Shown here: positions 25,088 to 37,196 of the stretch, piece after piece
Layout of the letters: the number at the start of each line of letters is the position of its first letter
Numbering within the stretch: position 1 is the first letter of the stretch
Source: Homalodisca vitripennis
Taxonomy: Eukaryota > Arthropoda > Insecta > Hemiptera > Cicadellidae
Direction of reading: 5' to 3'
Assembly: GCF_021130785.1 (NCBI RefSeq)
Contig: NC_060215.1
Location: 70,439,501 to 70,503,500 of the forward strand
DNA length: 64,000 bases
Made by a program: the position numbers and the translations under genes
Notes under the pieces: generated by a model
The model's input: the letters and a program-made list of their open reading frames with translations, nothing else
What the model was told of the DNA's origin: nothing
Databases searched by the model: none

Positions 25088-25800
25088 TTGAATAAATGAA
25101 TAAACGAATAAATGAATAAATGATTTATTTCCATCAGCATCATACAACAGAAATTGCAAATACAAAACCTGGAAATTGACTGGCCACGTAACCAGTAGTG
25201 TGGCCAGTTTTTATAAGGCAAAGATAAAAATACAATAATATATTTTTTTTTTCAGTCTAGCACATAAAGTTTAAATATTCAAGAAAGACACTCTCTGCAA
25301 TGTTTATGCTTTCAAACTCTAAACTAGACTACTTAAATATTGTAATAACTGTTCATTAATTAGAACTGTGAAAAGGTTTTTCAAATGTGCGTTAACATTA
25401 ATTTATGACATATATTGTATGCTATGGAAATAATTAAACTATATTAACTAATTACAAGATTCAAAAATTCTACATCTTGTTTAGTCATTAGCCAACTTTT
25501 CAACAGTGAACAAAATTCCCTAAGTCTAATGCTCTGTCTTATATAATAAGGGACTTGATTAAAATATTTAGGTGCAAGGTAACTATAGGAATGCCTAAAA
25601 ATGCATTTGTTTACTTTAATTAGCCTAACATTACCTGCAGAACAGCTCCTAGTATTATAGTGATATATTAAATTATTTTCTTTATTGCCACTTCTCCTGT
25701 AGAACAGACTTAAAACTTTAAACACGAAAATATGACGGAAAGGTAGTACATTTAACGTTTGGTATAATGGAAAGGAGGTTTCCCTTTTCTGCTTTTTTAA
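25088..25800 (-). mobile_element. LINE D: 3' end of a CR1/Jockey-like LINE
   Basis: The minus-strand frame 25725-25444 reads FKVLSLFYRRSGNKENNLIY, then NVRLIKVNKCIFRHSYSYLA and PKYFNQVP. This is the conserved C-terminal end of ORF2 in this LINE group ('..F..lf..sgn..', 'vr.pkvnks...qsf.y.gpk.fN.lP'), as in LINE C. A 3' UTR follows with a 9-bp stem-loop (25179-25208) and a terminal GGAAATAAA followed by ATTC/ATTT-rich short repeats (about 25088-25130). It is 5'-truncated, typical of aborted target-primed reverse transcription. Confidence 0.75.
25179..25208 (-). other. 3'-terminal stem-loop of LINE D
   Basis: ACTGGCCAC and GTGGCCAGT form a perfect 9-bp stem about 50 bp before the GGAAATAAA tail. 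The same position in LINEs B and C has an equivalent stem. Confidence 0.8.
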
Positions 25801-28439
25801 AATAATACGTAAAAAATAATTTTGAGAGATTCGTAATTTATCGATCAGAGTTTTAAATGATCAGTGTTTTAGATTTATGCCTATAAGGCTTTACTTTTGA
25901 AACTAAAAAACAACAGATTAGTTTTGAAGTTTTTGTTTACTCACGTATTGGCAATTTTTTGTAGTTTTGGAAGAAAACAAACATAGCTTAGTTTTTACAA
26001 TGACCCGTTGTCGTTTTGAGACCTGTCCTTAAAATGATAATGTACAAAACTTTTGTGCAATTTTTCTGTATAATTTAGGAGTAGTTCATACCTATTTATC
26101 GGTGCCAGTGAGTGATCAATAAATTCATTTAATATTAAATTAATGTACATAATATTTAGCTTTATATTGATCAATGTAATAATAGTATCATTAAATTGAT
26201 TAACTAATATTAATATAAATTAAACTATCAATTATAAAAATAAAACACTGAAACTTTAATTTTGAAATACTGTACATTGAGGTAAAAAATTAGTCCTTGT
26301 AAAGAATTATGCCTATATCTATTCGAGTACCTACATCTGTTAATGACAACTGCTAGTAACCGATTGGTTAGTATTTTTCATCTTGGCATTATTTTGTAGA
26401 CGTATTTTTTTTTTAATTTTCTGCTTCAAATCTAATTTTGTGCTAACGATCGCTTTTCAAATTTAATATTATTAGACCACGCTTACCAATATTGCCAATC
26501 ACATTGTTATGGATATAGATCAATAAACATTCAGTATCAAAAACTGCAATTCAAACCACACATTAAAGCAAAGCTGAAGGTAGGGTTTTATTAAAATATA
26601 TCAACTTGTCATATTTACAAACTTATCTATAATTATCTTAATGGTATGAGTCTTCTTTAGAACGTTAGAGCCACTAAATTATAATCTATAATAAATTAAG
26701 TATAAGCCCTTATCATAACTAGTTAAAAGAACACTTTCTAAGAAAATTCCATAACAATTTAGTTGAAATGTCTGCTTGAGCTACGGAATAGTTCAGTTCG
26801 AAATAATAAATAAAAATTGTTCTCAAACAAGATTGTCTTGAAACACTTTACTTTACAGAATAAAAAATTTAGGTCCTTATAAAAGGCCAACTGTAATAAA
26901 AGCTCAAGAAAAAATCCCAAAAGTAAAAAGTTTCTAAAAAAATCAAATACAGTTGCTTAGTACTTCTAGACTCTTTTGAATATCAAAATACAGTTTACGC
27001 TACACTACATCATGTAACTATGATATTCATAATGAAGTACAAAATCACATACAAATTATATTTATTTCAGAAAAGTTAAAATTAAACGTGCCTTATAATT
27101 AATACAAGATCTATGCGTTTTACATAGGTGGCAGTTTGTTAAGTTCCCTTTTTACCTTTATACATATATATATTACAATATACAAATATTATAAGTCATT
27201 TTTAAGTTATATAAATTAATATACGTTTTGTTTTTTCTGGTCAGTAGAATTTTATTTTTGAAAGACAGTGATTATTTCCAATTAATAGTGACAGTAGGAC
27301 ATCTTGTGAAACTTAAACTGCTTTTGAGGTTAAAATAAGATATTCCGTCATTGGCTGAAACAGTGCTGTTAATACCTGAGCGCAGCTTGCCAAATAGACA
27401 GAAGAGCCTTTTACACAATTTATTATATAAAATATACATGTAAATTTAGTGTATTGCGCATTATTAATATTGATACCTAATAAATTATAGCGCATATATA
27501 ATTTTCATTATTGACAGTATATAAGCCGGAGATGTTAGGTTAGTGAAGATGTGGTGTTCCTATCTCTGTATTTATGCAGACATTGGTTGACGGCGAATCC
27601 GGTTAGTTCCTAATACCGACATGTGCTTGGTAAGATAGAGTTGCAGGCTGGTTAAGCCATTATATTCTAATTACGGTCAAGACGTCTGCGATACAGTGTA
27701 TTTACGTCAGTTTGACCTCTTAAATCAATTTAAAATGTTGTAAATTCGTATAAGCGCCAAATAATAAATAAATTATTAAATAATATTATGAAATAGTTTT
27801 TCTGAATCGGAAATAATTTCATTTCAAAAAGTAACGAAGAAAGTTGGTTTTTGGTCATATTATGTGAGAATTTCAATAACTGAGATAAGATAATCGATGT
27901 GTAATGTACAAAGATAGGCAATCTTTCAGATTCTGGAACCACGTGGCTATTCAAGAAATAGAGCATTTTCCATATTTGTGTTTACCCACCATGTAGGATA
28001 ATAAATTTTATTCATGTCCAAACACATATTATAGGAACTCTTAAAATTGTAATAAAGTAGGAAAAATTATGAGTGGGAATGTTAAATACTAATCCCATTG
28101 TAATAAAATAAAAGCTGTTAGGGTAGAATGAAACAATAAAAAATAATTAATACTAGTAATGCAAACTATTCCATTTAGTTTTTAAATGAGGAGAAGTAAT
28201 TTTATTGAATTTCGTAGAGTGCCGGTTGATTTTTGTAACATGGAAGACCATATATTTATATAAAAACTTTATTAAATAATTGAATGCCATTGATATTATA
28301 AGGAAACTGTCTTGTTTGCATGGCTTAGTCAGTAAATGTTTAGCAGTGTTAGTATGCCATGTCTCCTGTGCATGTTTATTAATAAAGCAGAGAAGTTAAA
28401 GACGCAGGAGTGAACTCAAACAAACCTTAGTAAAGGAAC

Positions 28440-28565
28440 TCACAATAATCCTATGTTGGAGTTGGCGTCTTGGGAGGGGGAGAGGGCAACAGTGCTCACA
28501 TTGACGTAGGCCCCTCGTAACCCCCCTCCCATCCCTTTCCGCTATCACTATACATACACCCCCAC
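28440..28565. other. Second GC-rich patch, unassigned
   Basis: G-rich then C-rich sequence (gggagggggagagggcaac, later ccccccctcccatcccttt). It may be part of the same regulatory region as 29.0-29.5 kb. No coding frame or splice pair fits. Confidence 0.3.
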
Positions 28566-29004
28566 ACGGTACCAAAATTAAATCATATTTATAAATACGT
28601 CATCCGCAATGTAGACATTACGTAATATAATATATTAAAAGAATGTATCGTGTTGTAACATATACGTGTATTACTAACATAAACAGTACTTTCTTCCAAT
28701 CGTGACACAATATTCAGTTAAAAACAGTTATTTTATAATTTTATCATAAAGTTTGGCTTAAGGTTGTATATCAATATCGTGTACCGTAAAACATGAAATA
28801 GGTACTTCTTGATACTTTTACTTCAAATAGTACACCAATCCAAAGCTTAAAAAAATGACTGCATTACATCATTATGACTCAAAACAATTCAAAACTAGCA
28901 TTTAACGTTGTGCTATAAATTAAGCAACATTAAAATTCTCTAATATTACATATTACGTTATACCGTATAGATTTTCCAACCGATCATAAATGCTATATAC
29001 TAAT

Positions 29005-29525
29005 GCTTACTTATGAATCGGTTGAAATATTGTGGATGGCTATGAATTACCTGGTTTCTAGGAAAGTGAGAGAACGGCTGTTCGTTTCAGCTGAACTGGA
29101 CGGATACACTACGTGTGTCCATCCTTTCCACTGCATGTCGAACGGCACTGATGGCGAGAAACAGCTTTTTACACTACATTGCCATATTTGACAACAAAAC
29201 CACATTTCTGTGTAAGCTCGGCACGGCGGGCACATCCAACGTCAACAGCGCGTGTGGAGACAGGACCTGGTGAATGGAACGGCAGTGGCAGCGTGGTCCG
29301 TATGGTGCAATGACGTCAGAGGTGGTCGCGGTAGGAGGCGGACGGCGGGTGGAGGGTGGTTCAATCAATGGCCACCCACCACCCTACGTCACAACACAAA
29401 ACAATTTTCTGATACCCTCCCGCTCCTCTCGCATTGATCTTCTCCGTCACATCATGCCCCGTTCCCCCCTCCATCACCGGCCACAACCTCCTCTCCGAAA
29501 ACTGGAATCGACGAGTTCATGACCT
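29005..29525. promoter_or_regulatory. GC/CpG-rich block with CRE, candidate internal promoter
   Basis: In a region of about 30% GC this half-kilobase is clearly GC-rich and CpG-containing. It has a perfect palindromic CRE, TGACGTCA, at 29311-29318 and a half-site TACGTCA at 29385-29391. On the minus strand a possible donor (CATAA/gtaagc) occurs near 29012, so it could be a noncoding first exon of a short isoform starting downstream of the membrane exon. No TATA box or mapped start can be shown. The small overlapping open frames on both strands look like by-products of the GC content. Confidence 0.35.
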
Positions 29526-29949
29526 TCAACTACACCGCGCAAACCTAATTATAGTCTTCATCGAACTATTTTATCTCGAAGATTTGATAAAAATAGACGA
29601 CATGAAATTCCAAATAGTATTTATGAACTACTTAGTATTCCAGTAATTTAACTATAGCACTTAAAATAGATGCAAAGATTTTAAGTATTTTAGTTGTTTT
29701 GAATACTCATTTAGCAACAAAAGTGCCGTTTATAATATTGTAGTGATAGTAACCTAGGTGATATAGTTCCCGATTCCAATGAGAAAGCTACGTTCCGAAT
29801 AATTTACATATAGCGAATGACATCATATCAAACATTAGACGTCAAAATTTTTGATCCGAGGATCGAGCCCTCATGTGCCCCTGCCGTAAACCCCCTCTGA
29901 TCAGATGACGTAAACTTTGCCTTCTTATTCCTGAGGTAGTCACGAAATA

Positions 29950-30590
29950 TCACTTTGAGATATGACTGCTTTTCCAATCCTTGTCATCAACATCCACACG
30001 AAAAGTTCCTACCGTATGTACCGTACAGGACTGAATATGGAGTTCCGGCATCGCCTTGCTCTTACTGATGAGAGCGAAGAATACTCCTTCCATCGAGACT
30101 TCGATTTTGTAGTGGTTGTTTATATTCAGCAGGATTTGCGTGCATGCAAGTACTTCCACTGAAACTAAATCGAGGACCAGTAACTTGGAGCACCGCATGA
30201 ATCTGAATGTTACGTTTTTGTGAAAAGTGTGATCTCCACAGGTTCTTGTAAGGTAATCTCTCGTGTTCCTTAACTGGATGGGTCGAAAACAATGCATCCA
30301 ATATACTGTCCATAACATTACAACTGCAGTTTGGGGCGCCGGGAACGAAGTTAACTTTGTTATCTAGTTAAAATGTTCCACCCTAACGACATTTCCCATG
30401 CAGCGACCACAGGTCTTCCTACACCTATGTTGTGTTGCAGCACCGAAGTGGTGCGATTCCTTCCATAACCTCACCTTGCTTCTATTCCTCGAAGTGTTGT
30501 AAACCGGTAAATTAAAGTCAGTTGTCGTCTTGACTACAATACCAGCATTATCTATTAATTCCAGAAACACATCCTTTCTCATGACTGTGA
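29950..30590 (-). pseudogene. Coding-like relic, unidentified
   Basis: Two minus-strand frames of 72 codons (30582-30364) and 122 and 83 overlapping codons (30318-29950) have protein-like composition. The first contains FLELIDNAGIVVKTTTDFNL and a Cys/His cluster (HRCRKTCGRCMGN). The second has NLWRSHFSQKRNIQIHAV in one frame and DVDDKDWKSSHISK in another, suggesting a frameshifted remnant. The sequence is GC-richer than its surroundings. It may come from a DNA transposon (the Cys cluster recalls transposase zinc ribbons), but the order of parts does not match piggyBac and I cannot name it. Confidence 0.35.
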
Positions 30591-31339
30591 TGAAGTCCTA
30601 AATGACATAGCGCACTCTCATAATTCCCTGGTTCCACGTTTTTATGATAAACATGCACCCATAACTAAAAATCAACAAAAAGCATCCATTTCCGTAGCAG
30701 ACGCAAGACATTCACTCGAAGAGACTTCGTATACAACTAGTGAGTCTTGGGATGTCGATGAGATGAACCTATATCATCGGTTTCTTGATCAGGTGAAACT
30801 AAGAAACTGAAGCAAATATATATTAATCCACTAATTGCTGATTAGTGCCAATCTTTACGTAATATTTGGTGCAATTACAAAAACGCTTAATTTAGTGAAA
30901 TAATTTCCTTAATTTCCCTTAAGATATAATAGTATAATTTAATGATTTATTTTAAATCTTCAAAATGAGATAATTATTTATCAAATTTAATTTAACATAA
31001 TCACCACCCTAATCCTTTTAATTTTAAGCCGGTCTTGCCACTTCACATCCGTGCAAACGAAACAATGCAACAGGATTGTTCTTCTTGTAAAACGAACTCT
31101 ATTTGTAATTTCTCCAGTATCTTCAGAATTTTTCCAGTTCTTTGATTTCTGGTATGTTTTTCCAGATTAAAGGAAGTGTGCTCTTGTCTATGTACTTAAC
31201 AAGATCCCATTACTAAATCTTTCACAATATTATAGACCGATTAGTACCTTACCCGTTCAATTTAAAAGTTTTTAACGCATTCTGAACTCTAAAGTTATGG
31301 ATTTTATGTCTTCTAACAATATTAAAATATATTTCTATC

Positions 31340-31680
31340 CGGTTTCCATAAACTATACAGCACTGGGACAGCCGTATTGAGAATAACTGACGACATCCTA
31401 CTAGCCATGGACCACCGAGATTGCACAATTTTGGCTGTGTTTTTGAATTCTACAAAGCTTTCGACACGGTCAACCGTAGCTTACTTCCAAACCAAGCTAA
31501 AATATCGGTTTCTCTAGTGCTGCACTTGGATGCGACCATATCTCGGTGGTCAGAGGCAGTATGAGGGTTATGCCTGAAGGACACCACCAACTTGAGACCA
31601 CAGATATGAGTCTAGTTCAGACAGCTGAACTGATAAAACGTCTCGGCTCAGCAGCGGTCAAAGTCAGGTAACACACTTGT
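31340..31680 (+). pseudogene. Jockey-like reverse transcriptase fragment
   Basis: A plus-strand frame gives TGTAVLRITDDILLAMDHRD and CTILAV, then a shift into an 'FyKAFDTVN'-like stretch (tacaaagctttcgacacggtcaac). These are RT blocks 1-2 ('hST.TAL...d.i...d......llDfSKAFDtv'). Broken by shifts and stops, it ends shortly before the ORF1 of LINE B and is probably from a different, older copy. Confidence 0.55.
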
Positions 31681-31746
31681 GCTTGCTTGCTGGTTTCAAC
31701 CTGTGCTTTTAAGGTGATTTCTTTACTTAATTTTAATTACTTAATC

Positions 31747-32665
31747 ATGCCGTCGCTATGTAGTGTTTGTAATGCGAGTGGTGCGATTACAGGTGGCTCG
31801 CTCAGGAGCGGGTGTTTGCGGGAAAGTGTTTCATATAACGTATGTTAAAGACAATTTGGATGAGTAGAAGACGCGTTCGGTGAGGTAATGATAAAGTAAG
31901 GATTACCGTGAAGCAGCCTCACCTCGGAGCAGTGCTACTTCTGAATCCAGTACTGCAAAGGCGCAGCTACTGAGCGCAGTACTGCGCCTCGGCAAAGGTG
32001 TTTTTACTAACTGTAATGGAAGAGGAGGTTTTCCCTATGCTGAATACATTTAAGGGTGAAATGGCAGAGATGACTGTGTCCATGAACTTCCTTTCTGACA
32101 GGGTAGATACTGCTAACAACCTGATGGGTGAGCTGCGGGGTGATCTGTCTGCATTGAAGAAGGAGTATAAGTCACTGCGGGGAAACGTTGCAAACACTCT
32201 TTTAATGTGTGAGAAGCAAGACCGAGTGAGAGCACTGGAGTAATACAGTCGCAGAACAAACATTGAGATCAGCGGAGTGCTGACTCCCCAGGAAGACATC
32301 GTGAGCATCGTCAAGGACGTGGGAGCGGCTATCTGTGTGCAGGTGGAGGAGTGACACGTCAGTAGGAGCGCACCCCATCTCTGGTAGTCGGGTTCTGTAC
32401 CAAAACGCTTAAGAACACATGGATCTCAAAATTCAAGGAGAACAAAAGCCTTTTCACAGCAGATGAGGTATATGGCTCATTTTCCAAGAGCAGAGTGTGT
32501 GTAAATGAGCACCGATCTCCGGACAACAAGCTCTTCCTCTCCAGGATTAAACGAAAAAGAAGCCAGGAACTGGGCATTGCCTTCGTGTGGTGCCGCGAAA
32601 GTAAGTTCTTTGCGAGAAGAGTCAGCGGTGAGAGATGCTATCGGATATACAAGGTGACTGACTGA
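31747..32665 (+). pseudogene. LINE B ORF1 (zinc-finger, coiled coil, RNA-binding) pseudogene
   Basis: The ATG at 31747 begins MPSLCSVCNASGAITGGS, resembling the Cys-Cys start of a PHD-type finger found in some LINE ORF1 proteins. After breaks, 31998-32243 encodes a heptad-like coiled coil (VSMNFLSDRVDTANNLMGEL). This runs through one stop into YSRRTNIEISGV, the characteristic 'eqysRRnnleI.Gvp' start of the ORF1 RNA-binding fold. The frame then shifts through an STWISKFKEN- and NKLFLSRIKRK-like end to a stop at 32663-32665. At least three disabling changes are visible. Confidence 0.7.
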
Positions 32666-34059
32666 CAAAAACTTGAGTATGTTAGTTGTTATTTGGACTA
32701 AAGTTGGACAAATTTAAGAAAATAAGTTTTAGTTTGTGCTTTCTTTCTTTAGCACAATACAATTAAAAATAGGTTATAACAAATAAATATTTAATTTCTG
32801 CAATTATAAAAATATTATAAATGGAATACTCCTTTTTTGATCACAGTTTTTTTGAACTAGGCGGTTGTAAAACGTTATATTCAAATCATTTTACTGTTAT
32901 ATAGGAAGCGTAAGACAAAACTTTAATAAGTTTTTATTATACTTTTCTCAACTGAATGAAACAATTAGTTTCATGTTTTAAGCAAGATATGGGTTAACAA
33001 AGATAAACTGGACTTATGCTGTTTACCTAATTATAATATTCATGCGCACTGTAATAGTAGCTATAGGTCGAGAGGGGATTTATGCCGTTTTTTAAATAAT
33101 ATTTGTACAACTGAATCTGATATTAATAGTATGAAACATGCAGATACCCTACTCCTTAATATTTAAGCTTAAGAAATAATAATGTGTGTTTTCCTTTAAT
33201 AAATAAACCAACAAAATCAACCTCTAATTCTCCAGCATGTATGACTATATTTTTATCAGAAATAGAAAAAATTCTCAATTTTAACTGTGAAATATTTGAC
33301 ACAGATCTTACAGATGATTTTGTATTAGGCCTGAAAATAGAAACCGATAATTTAAATGTCAAAGGAAATGATCTAGAAATTTAACTAAGAAACTCAATTA
33401 TTGATTACAGTAACGTTTATAAAAAATAAATTCAGTTGATTACAGTGAAATATTTTTGATTAATAACGTTATTGAGCATTGTTTTTAATCGATAATATAT
33501 AATTTTATATTTGGTTTCAATCGATTTTACCACATTTTAAGTAATATTATTAATAGTAGTAAAATATAATTGAATTGAAATAAAAACATTTCTAAAGCCA
33601 AGGTAATTAGTCCGTGGATGTCAGAAAAAGTATTAAATAAAGTTAAAAACAGAAATAATATTTATAAGAAGTAAAGAAAAGGCCTTACGACAACATTTTT
33701 AAAAGTTATGAAAACAAGTTTTCTTTTAATTATAGTTATAGTTATTACAATTATTAATTATAGTAATAGTTATTATAGTAATATTAGGTAATATAGTAAT
33801 AGTAACGCAGAGTAATGTTAGGTTTGATAAGATTGATTTAGAAGACGGATCAATTATCAGCGAGATAAAATCTGTAGCAAATAAGTTAAATAGTTATTTG
33901 GTCAATTTGGCCCAAACTGATAAGGATAGTCAACGTTCCGAGCTTTGTAGAGCTGGGCCTTCATCACCGACCCCCAATATTTTTTAGAAATATTTAAATT
34001 AAGTGTAGTTGTTCCTATCCAAAAGAAAGAAAACCCTTAGAAAAATTAGACATTATTAA

Positions 34060-34940
34060 GCCGATTAGAGTTTTGTAACTTTTTTTCAAAAATCATAGAG
34101 AAATTAATGCAATAGAGACTTGTATCTTTTCTTGATAAGCAAGAAATAATAAGTTCTAACCACTTTGGCTTTCAAAAGAGGAAATCGACGGAAAACGCAC
34201 TTCTTAGATTAACAAACAAAATCTATGTAACTACTGTCTCGTAGCTTTCACAACTCCAGAATAGCTTCTGCACTTTTCATAGATTTTAAGAAACGTTTCA
34301 ATTTAGTAAACCACAATATTTTATTGAAAACGTTAGATGCTGTAGGTGTACGTGGTGTTGCGCTTGATTGGTTCAGCAGTTTTCTTGAAGACAGGGAGCA
34401 GGTGGTGAGAGTCAGGGATCGCCTCAGCTCGCTTCATCCTGTCGCTGTCGGAGTCCTGCAGGGCTCAGTGATTTCCGCCACACTTTTTCTTGTTTTTATA
34501 AATGACCTTTTATGGAAACTATTTCACGAACTCATTCAATCTTTCGCTGATGATATAGACTTACTCTATTCACACTCTGGCGTAAGGTTTCTTTGGAATG
34601 CAATTAATGCTGATCTTGTAACTCTGAGTGAATGGTGTATTGAAAATATAATGCAAGTCAAACTTTTTAGGACGAAATACGTTAATTTTGATATGACTTT
34701 TAACTTGAGCTCTACTTTAGTTTTTCCAAATTTTAATTGCTTACATAATAATTGTTTTTGTGAACAAATATCAAACGTTGATAGTATTAAAGATTTAGGA
34801 GTGCCTCTGAATGAAAAGCTCACATTGACAAAGCACATTTCAAATCTACAAAACCAAGCTAGACAGTCCATAAGACAATTTTATAATTTGCGAAATAATT
34901 GTGATGAAAACTTACTCAAACATTATATTTTGCATTGATC
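34060..34940 (+). pseudogene. LINE B reverse transcriptase domain, broken
   Basis: Upstream broken frames give PIRVL...IEKLMQ-like and FGFQKRKSTENALLRLTN residues. The open frame to 34938 has DFKKRFNLVNHNILLKTLDA (from about 34283), GVLQGSVISATLFLVFINDL, and the catalytic-type SFADDIDLLYS (about 34540). Known RT blocks 'DfsKAFD', '[13 protein letters not shown]' and 'yADD' are all recognisable with substitutions. NLRNNC and LLKHYILH follow, where the frame ends. Confidence 0.8.
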
Positions 34941-34972
34941 CATTCACGTTTGCAATATGCTATTGTATGTTT

Positions 34973-34985
34973 GGGGGGGGGGGGG
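34973..34985 (+). repeat. Poly-G run of 13
   Basis: Thirteen consecutive G bases sit inside the degraded LINE B ORF2, just after a 'VWGG'-like position. A run like this is also a likely assembly or sequencing weak point. Confidence 0.9.
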
Positions 34986-35575
34986 AATTTTTTATAGTTC
35001 ACATATAAAATTAAGAACAACTCACATCATTTGTTTGTTTTTAAAGTCTTATGAATCTTTTACATTTCCAGTGGTAATACTGGTACTCAAAATTTATTTT
35101 ACAACGCAAGAAAGGTAAGTAATAATATTTTAGAATACCAAGTTAATAAAGCTAAAATATAAAATTCATATAAATAATAAAATTCAAACGAACATAAAGC
35201 TTTTTGGGACCACATTTTTGTAATAACTTACCAAGTGATAAAAATATTTGCTCTAATAAAAATTCAAATCATTAAAAACTTGGTTGTTAAATTGCGAGGC
35301 TGTTTTTGATTGTTTATATAGGGTATTATGTGAATTTATTTTGAAGTGATTTATTTTATTTTCTAATTTATTTTATACTAACAACAGGTATTTTTGTTTT
35401 ACCCATTACATTTATTTTAGTTTTTTTCACATGCCATGTTTCAAACAATTCATGTTATTTGTAAAAGAAGTAATTAAGTTTGAGTTACCACCACAGTATC
35501 GGCTGAGGACAATGTTTGTTTTTGCTGAACTGGGCTCAATATTTCGTTGTTTACTTTTTGTTCATTTTGTATCCC

Positions 35576-35605
35576 CTGATCACAATTACTTGGAAAAGTG
35601 ATCAG
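35576..35605 (+). other. 3'-terminal stem-loop of LINE B
   Basis: CTGATCAC and GTGATCAG form a perfect 8-bp stem. It stands in the same place relative to the GGAAATAA end as the stems in LINEs C and D, but with two changed base pairs that keep pairing. Confidence 0.75.
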
Positions 35606-36309
35606 CTAATTTCCTAGTTTTAATATTATTATGTATTATATATTTAACCGTGGAAATAAGTTAATTATTCATATAATTATGCAGTGTGCCACAGATATCC
35701 TCAATACGCTCATTGATGTTTAATCTTTACATAAATGGTGTTAGTACAAAATACTTTAACACACTCGTTTTGACTATCACGCTGATATCTAAAAATATAT
35801 ACTCACTTTAAAGTTACTAAAGTTCATAAGATAATCAACATATTGAGATATTGTACATATTGTACGGTAAACTCAAACTTAATTGAGACAAAAATAAATC
35901 AATACTAATTGGACTCGAAACTCTTTGAATAAGGAACAATGGCGAAAGTTAAAGTCAATTGATCATTTTTACCTTACTTCAACAAAGTAAAAAAGCTCAG
36001 GGTTAATTATAATTAACACTACTGAATTGAATGAGACAGTGATTAATACATGTAACAGCGTATTTCCAGGTATATATCGGTTTAAACATAGCGTTTCATG
36101 TAAAAGTTTTGTTTGGATAGTCACATATTTCTTTTCTCATTTTAACTACTTTAGCATTGATATAAATAAATGATATGACTGTACATCTAAGTAACAGACT
36201 AAACTATAACGAACACAAAATTATTGCATACATTAAATTTTTTTAATCCGACGTGGGAATCAAATGTTTTTCAATAATACAAAGAACTTAATAACACTGC
36301 ACTAATAAC

Positions 36310-37195
36310 TTAATAACTTTGCAACATCTATTTGTATTTAAGGTACTTAGGCTATTTTACATTAAAAGTGGTAATTTGGGAACTACGGACTTAAATTACG
36401 GTACTAGAAGAATAGACCAGAGAATGTTTCGACTACCAAAAGTCAATAAATCAATCCTAAAGCAGTCTTTTATGTACAATGGGCCGAAACTATTCAATAA
36501 ATTACCATATGAGTTGAAAATTGCCGTTAACAACAATTTTTTTTATAGGAAATTAAAAGAGTTTTTACTGACAATAGAGGATTGTTTGTTCTTTTTCAAA
36601 TAAAATTACTTGTACAAATAAAGACTGAATAAATAAAAATAATAAAAACCATGTAAATAAACTAGGATTAATTTTAAGTTTGTTTGTAATGTTATGTAAT
36701 CTATTATATTATTATTATTTTATTATTGAATTTGAATTATTTTTGTGTACAAAGTTTATTTTAATTTCATTTAAACTGCTAACCAAGTTTTATTTTTATT
36801 TAATGTAGTTCATTTTCAACAGAGAAACTTATTTTTATGATATATAAAGGAAAAGTAGTTGTGTGTAAATAAATAAAACTATTTTAGAGTAAAAGGAACA
36901 AGTTGTACTTCAGGAAGATTTTAGTTCAGTTTTAGATTTGGTTCTGAGTTTAAGTTGGTAGTGTTTTAGATCAATAGTAGTGATAAGACTTATGTGGACG
37001 CCACAGAGAGCAGCCCGGCTGAAACAATTGAACTTGTATCTGGACGTAGATAAGATACTTGTAATTTAAGTACTCGCACTGGCCACACTACTTGTAAAAG
37101 TGGTCAGTCTTTCCAAAGATTGTATTTTGTTAATGACTGTACATATTTGCTGTTGGAAATAAATTCAATTCAATTCAATTCAATTCGATTCAACT
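36310..37195 (+). mobile_element. LINE C: 5'-truncated LINE 3' end
   Basis: The frame to 36603 reads FKVLRLFYIKSGNLGTTDLN, then FRLPKVNKSILKQSFMYNG and PKLFNKLP, the same C-terminal ORF2 block as LINE D. A 3' UTR of nearly 600 bp follows, with a 9-bp stem-loop (37078-37108), then TTGGAAATAAA and a (TTCAA)n tail ending near 37195. The ORF end is intact for about 90 codons, so this is a fairly young truncated insertion. Confidence 0.82.
37078..37108 (+). other. 3'-terminal stem-loop of LINE C
   Basis: ACTGGCCAC and GTGGTCAGT pair over 9 positions with one G-U, about 55 bp before the GGAAATAAA tail. Confidence 0.8.
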
Positions 37196-37196
37196 T
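37160..37196 (+). repeat. (TTCAA)n tail of LINE C
   Basis: AAATTCAATTCAATTCAATT and further units with one TTCGA variant follow the element's AATAAA. Short tandem repeats at the 3' end are typical of CR1/Jockey-like insertions. Confidence 0.9.

Larger units (their letters stand above)
31690..35670 (+). mobile_element. LINE B: Jockey/CR1-like retrotransposon with ORF1 and ORF2, degenerate
   Basis: The layout is ORF1 (31747-32665), a gap, the endonuclease remnant (about 32840-33390), a linker (about 33580-33700), the reverse transcriptase (about 34060-34950), the C-terminal region (about 35030-35320), a 3' UTR with a stem-loop (35576-35605), and GGAAATAA near 35650. All parts are in the same orientation and order as in known elements. 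ORF2 is interrupted many times, so it is inactive. The element is inserted antisense to the host gene in its largest intron. Confidence 0.75.

Noticed and set aside
29047..29522. Several small open frames on both strands
   Set aside because: They are explained by high GC content in the CRE-containing block, with no consistent frame or splice pair.
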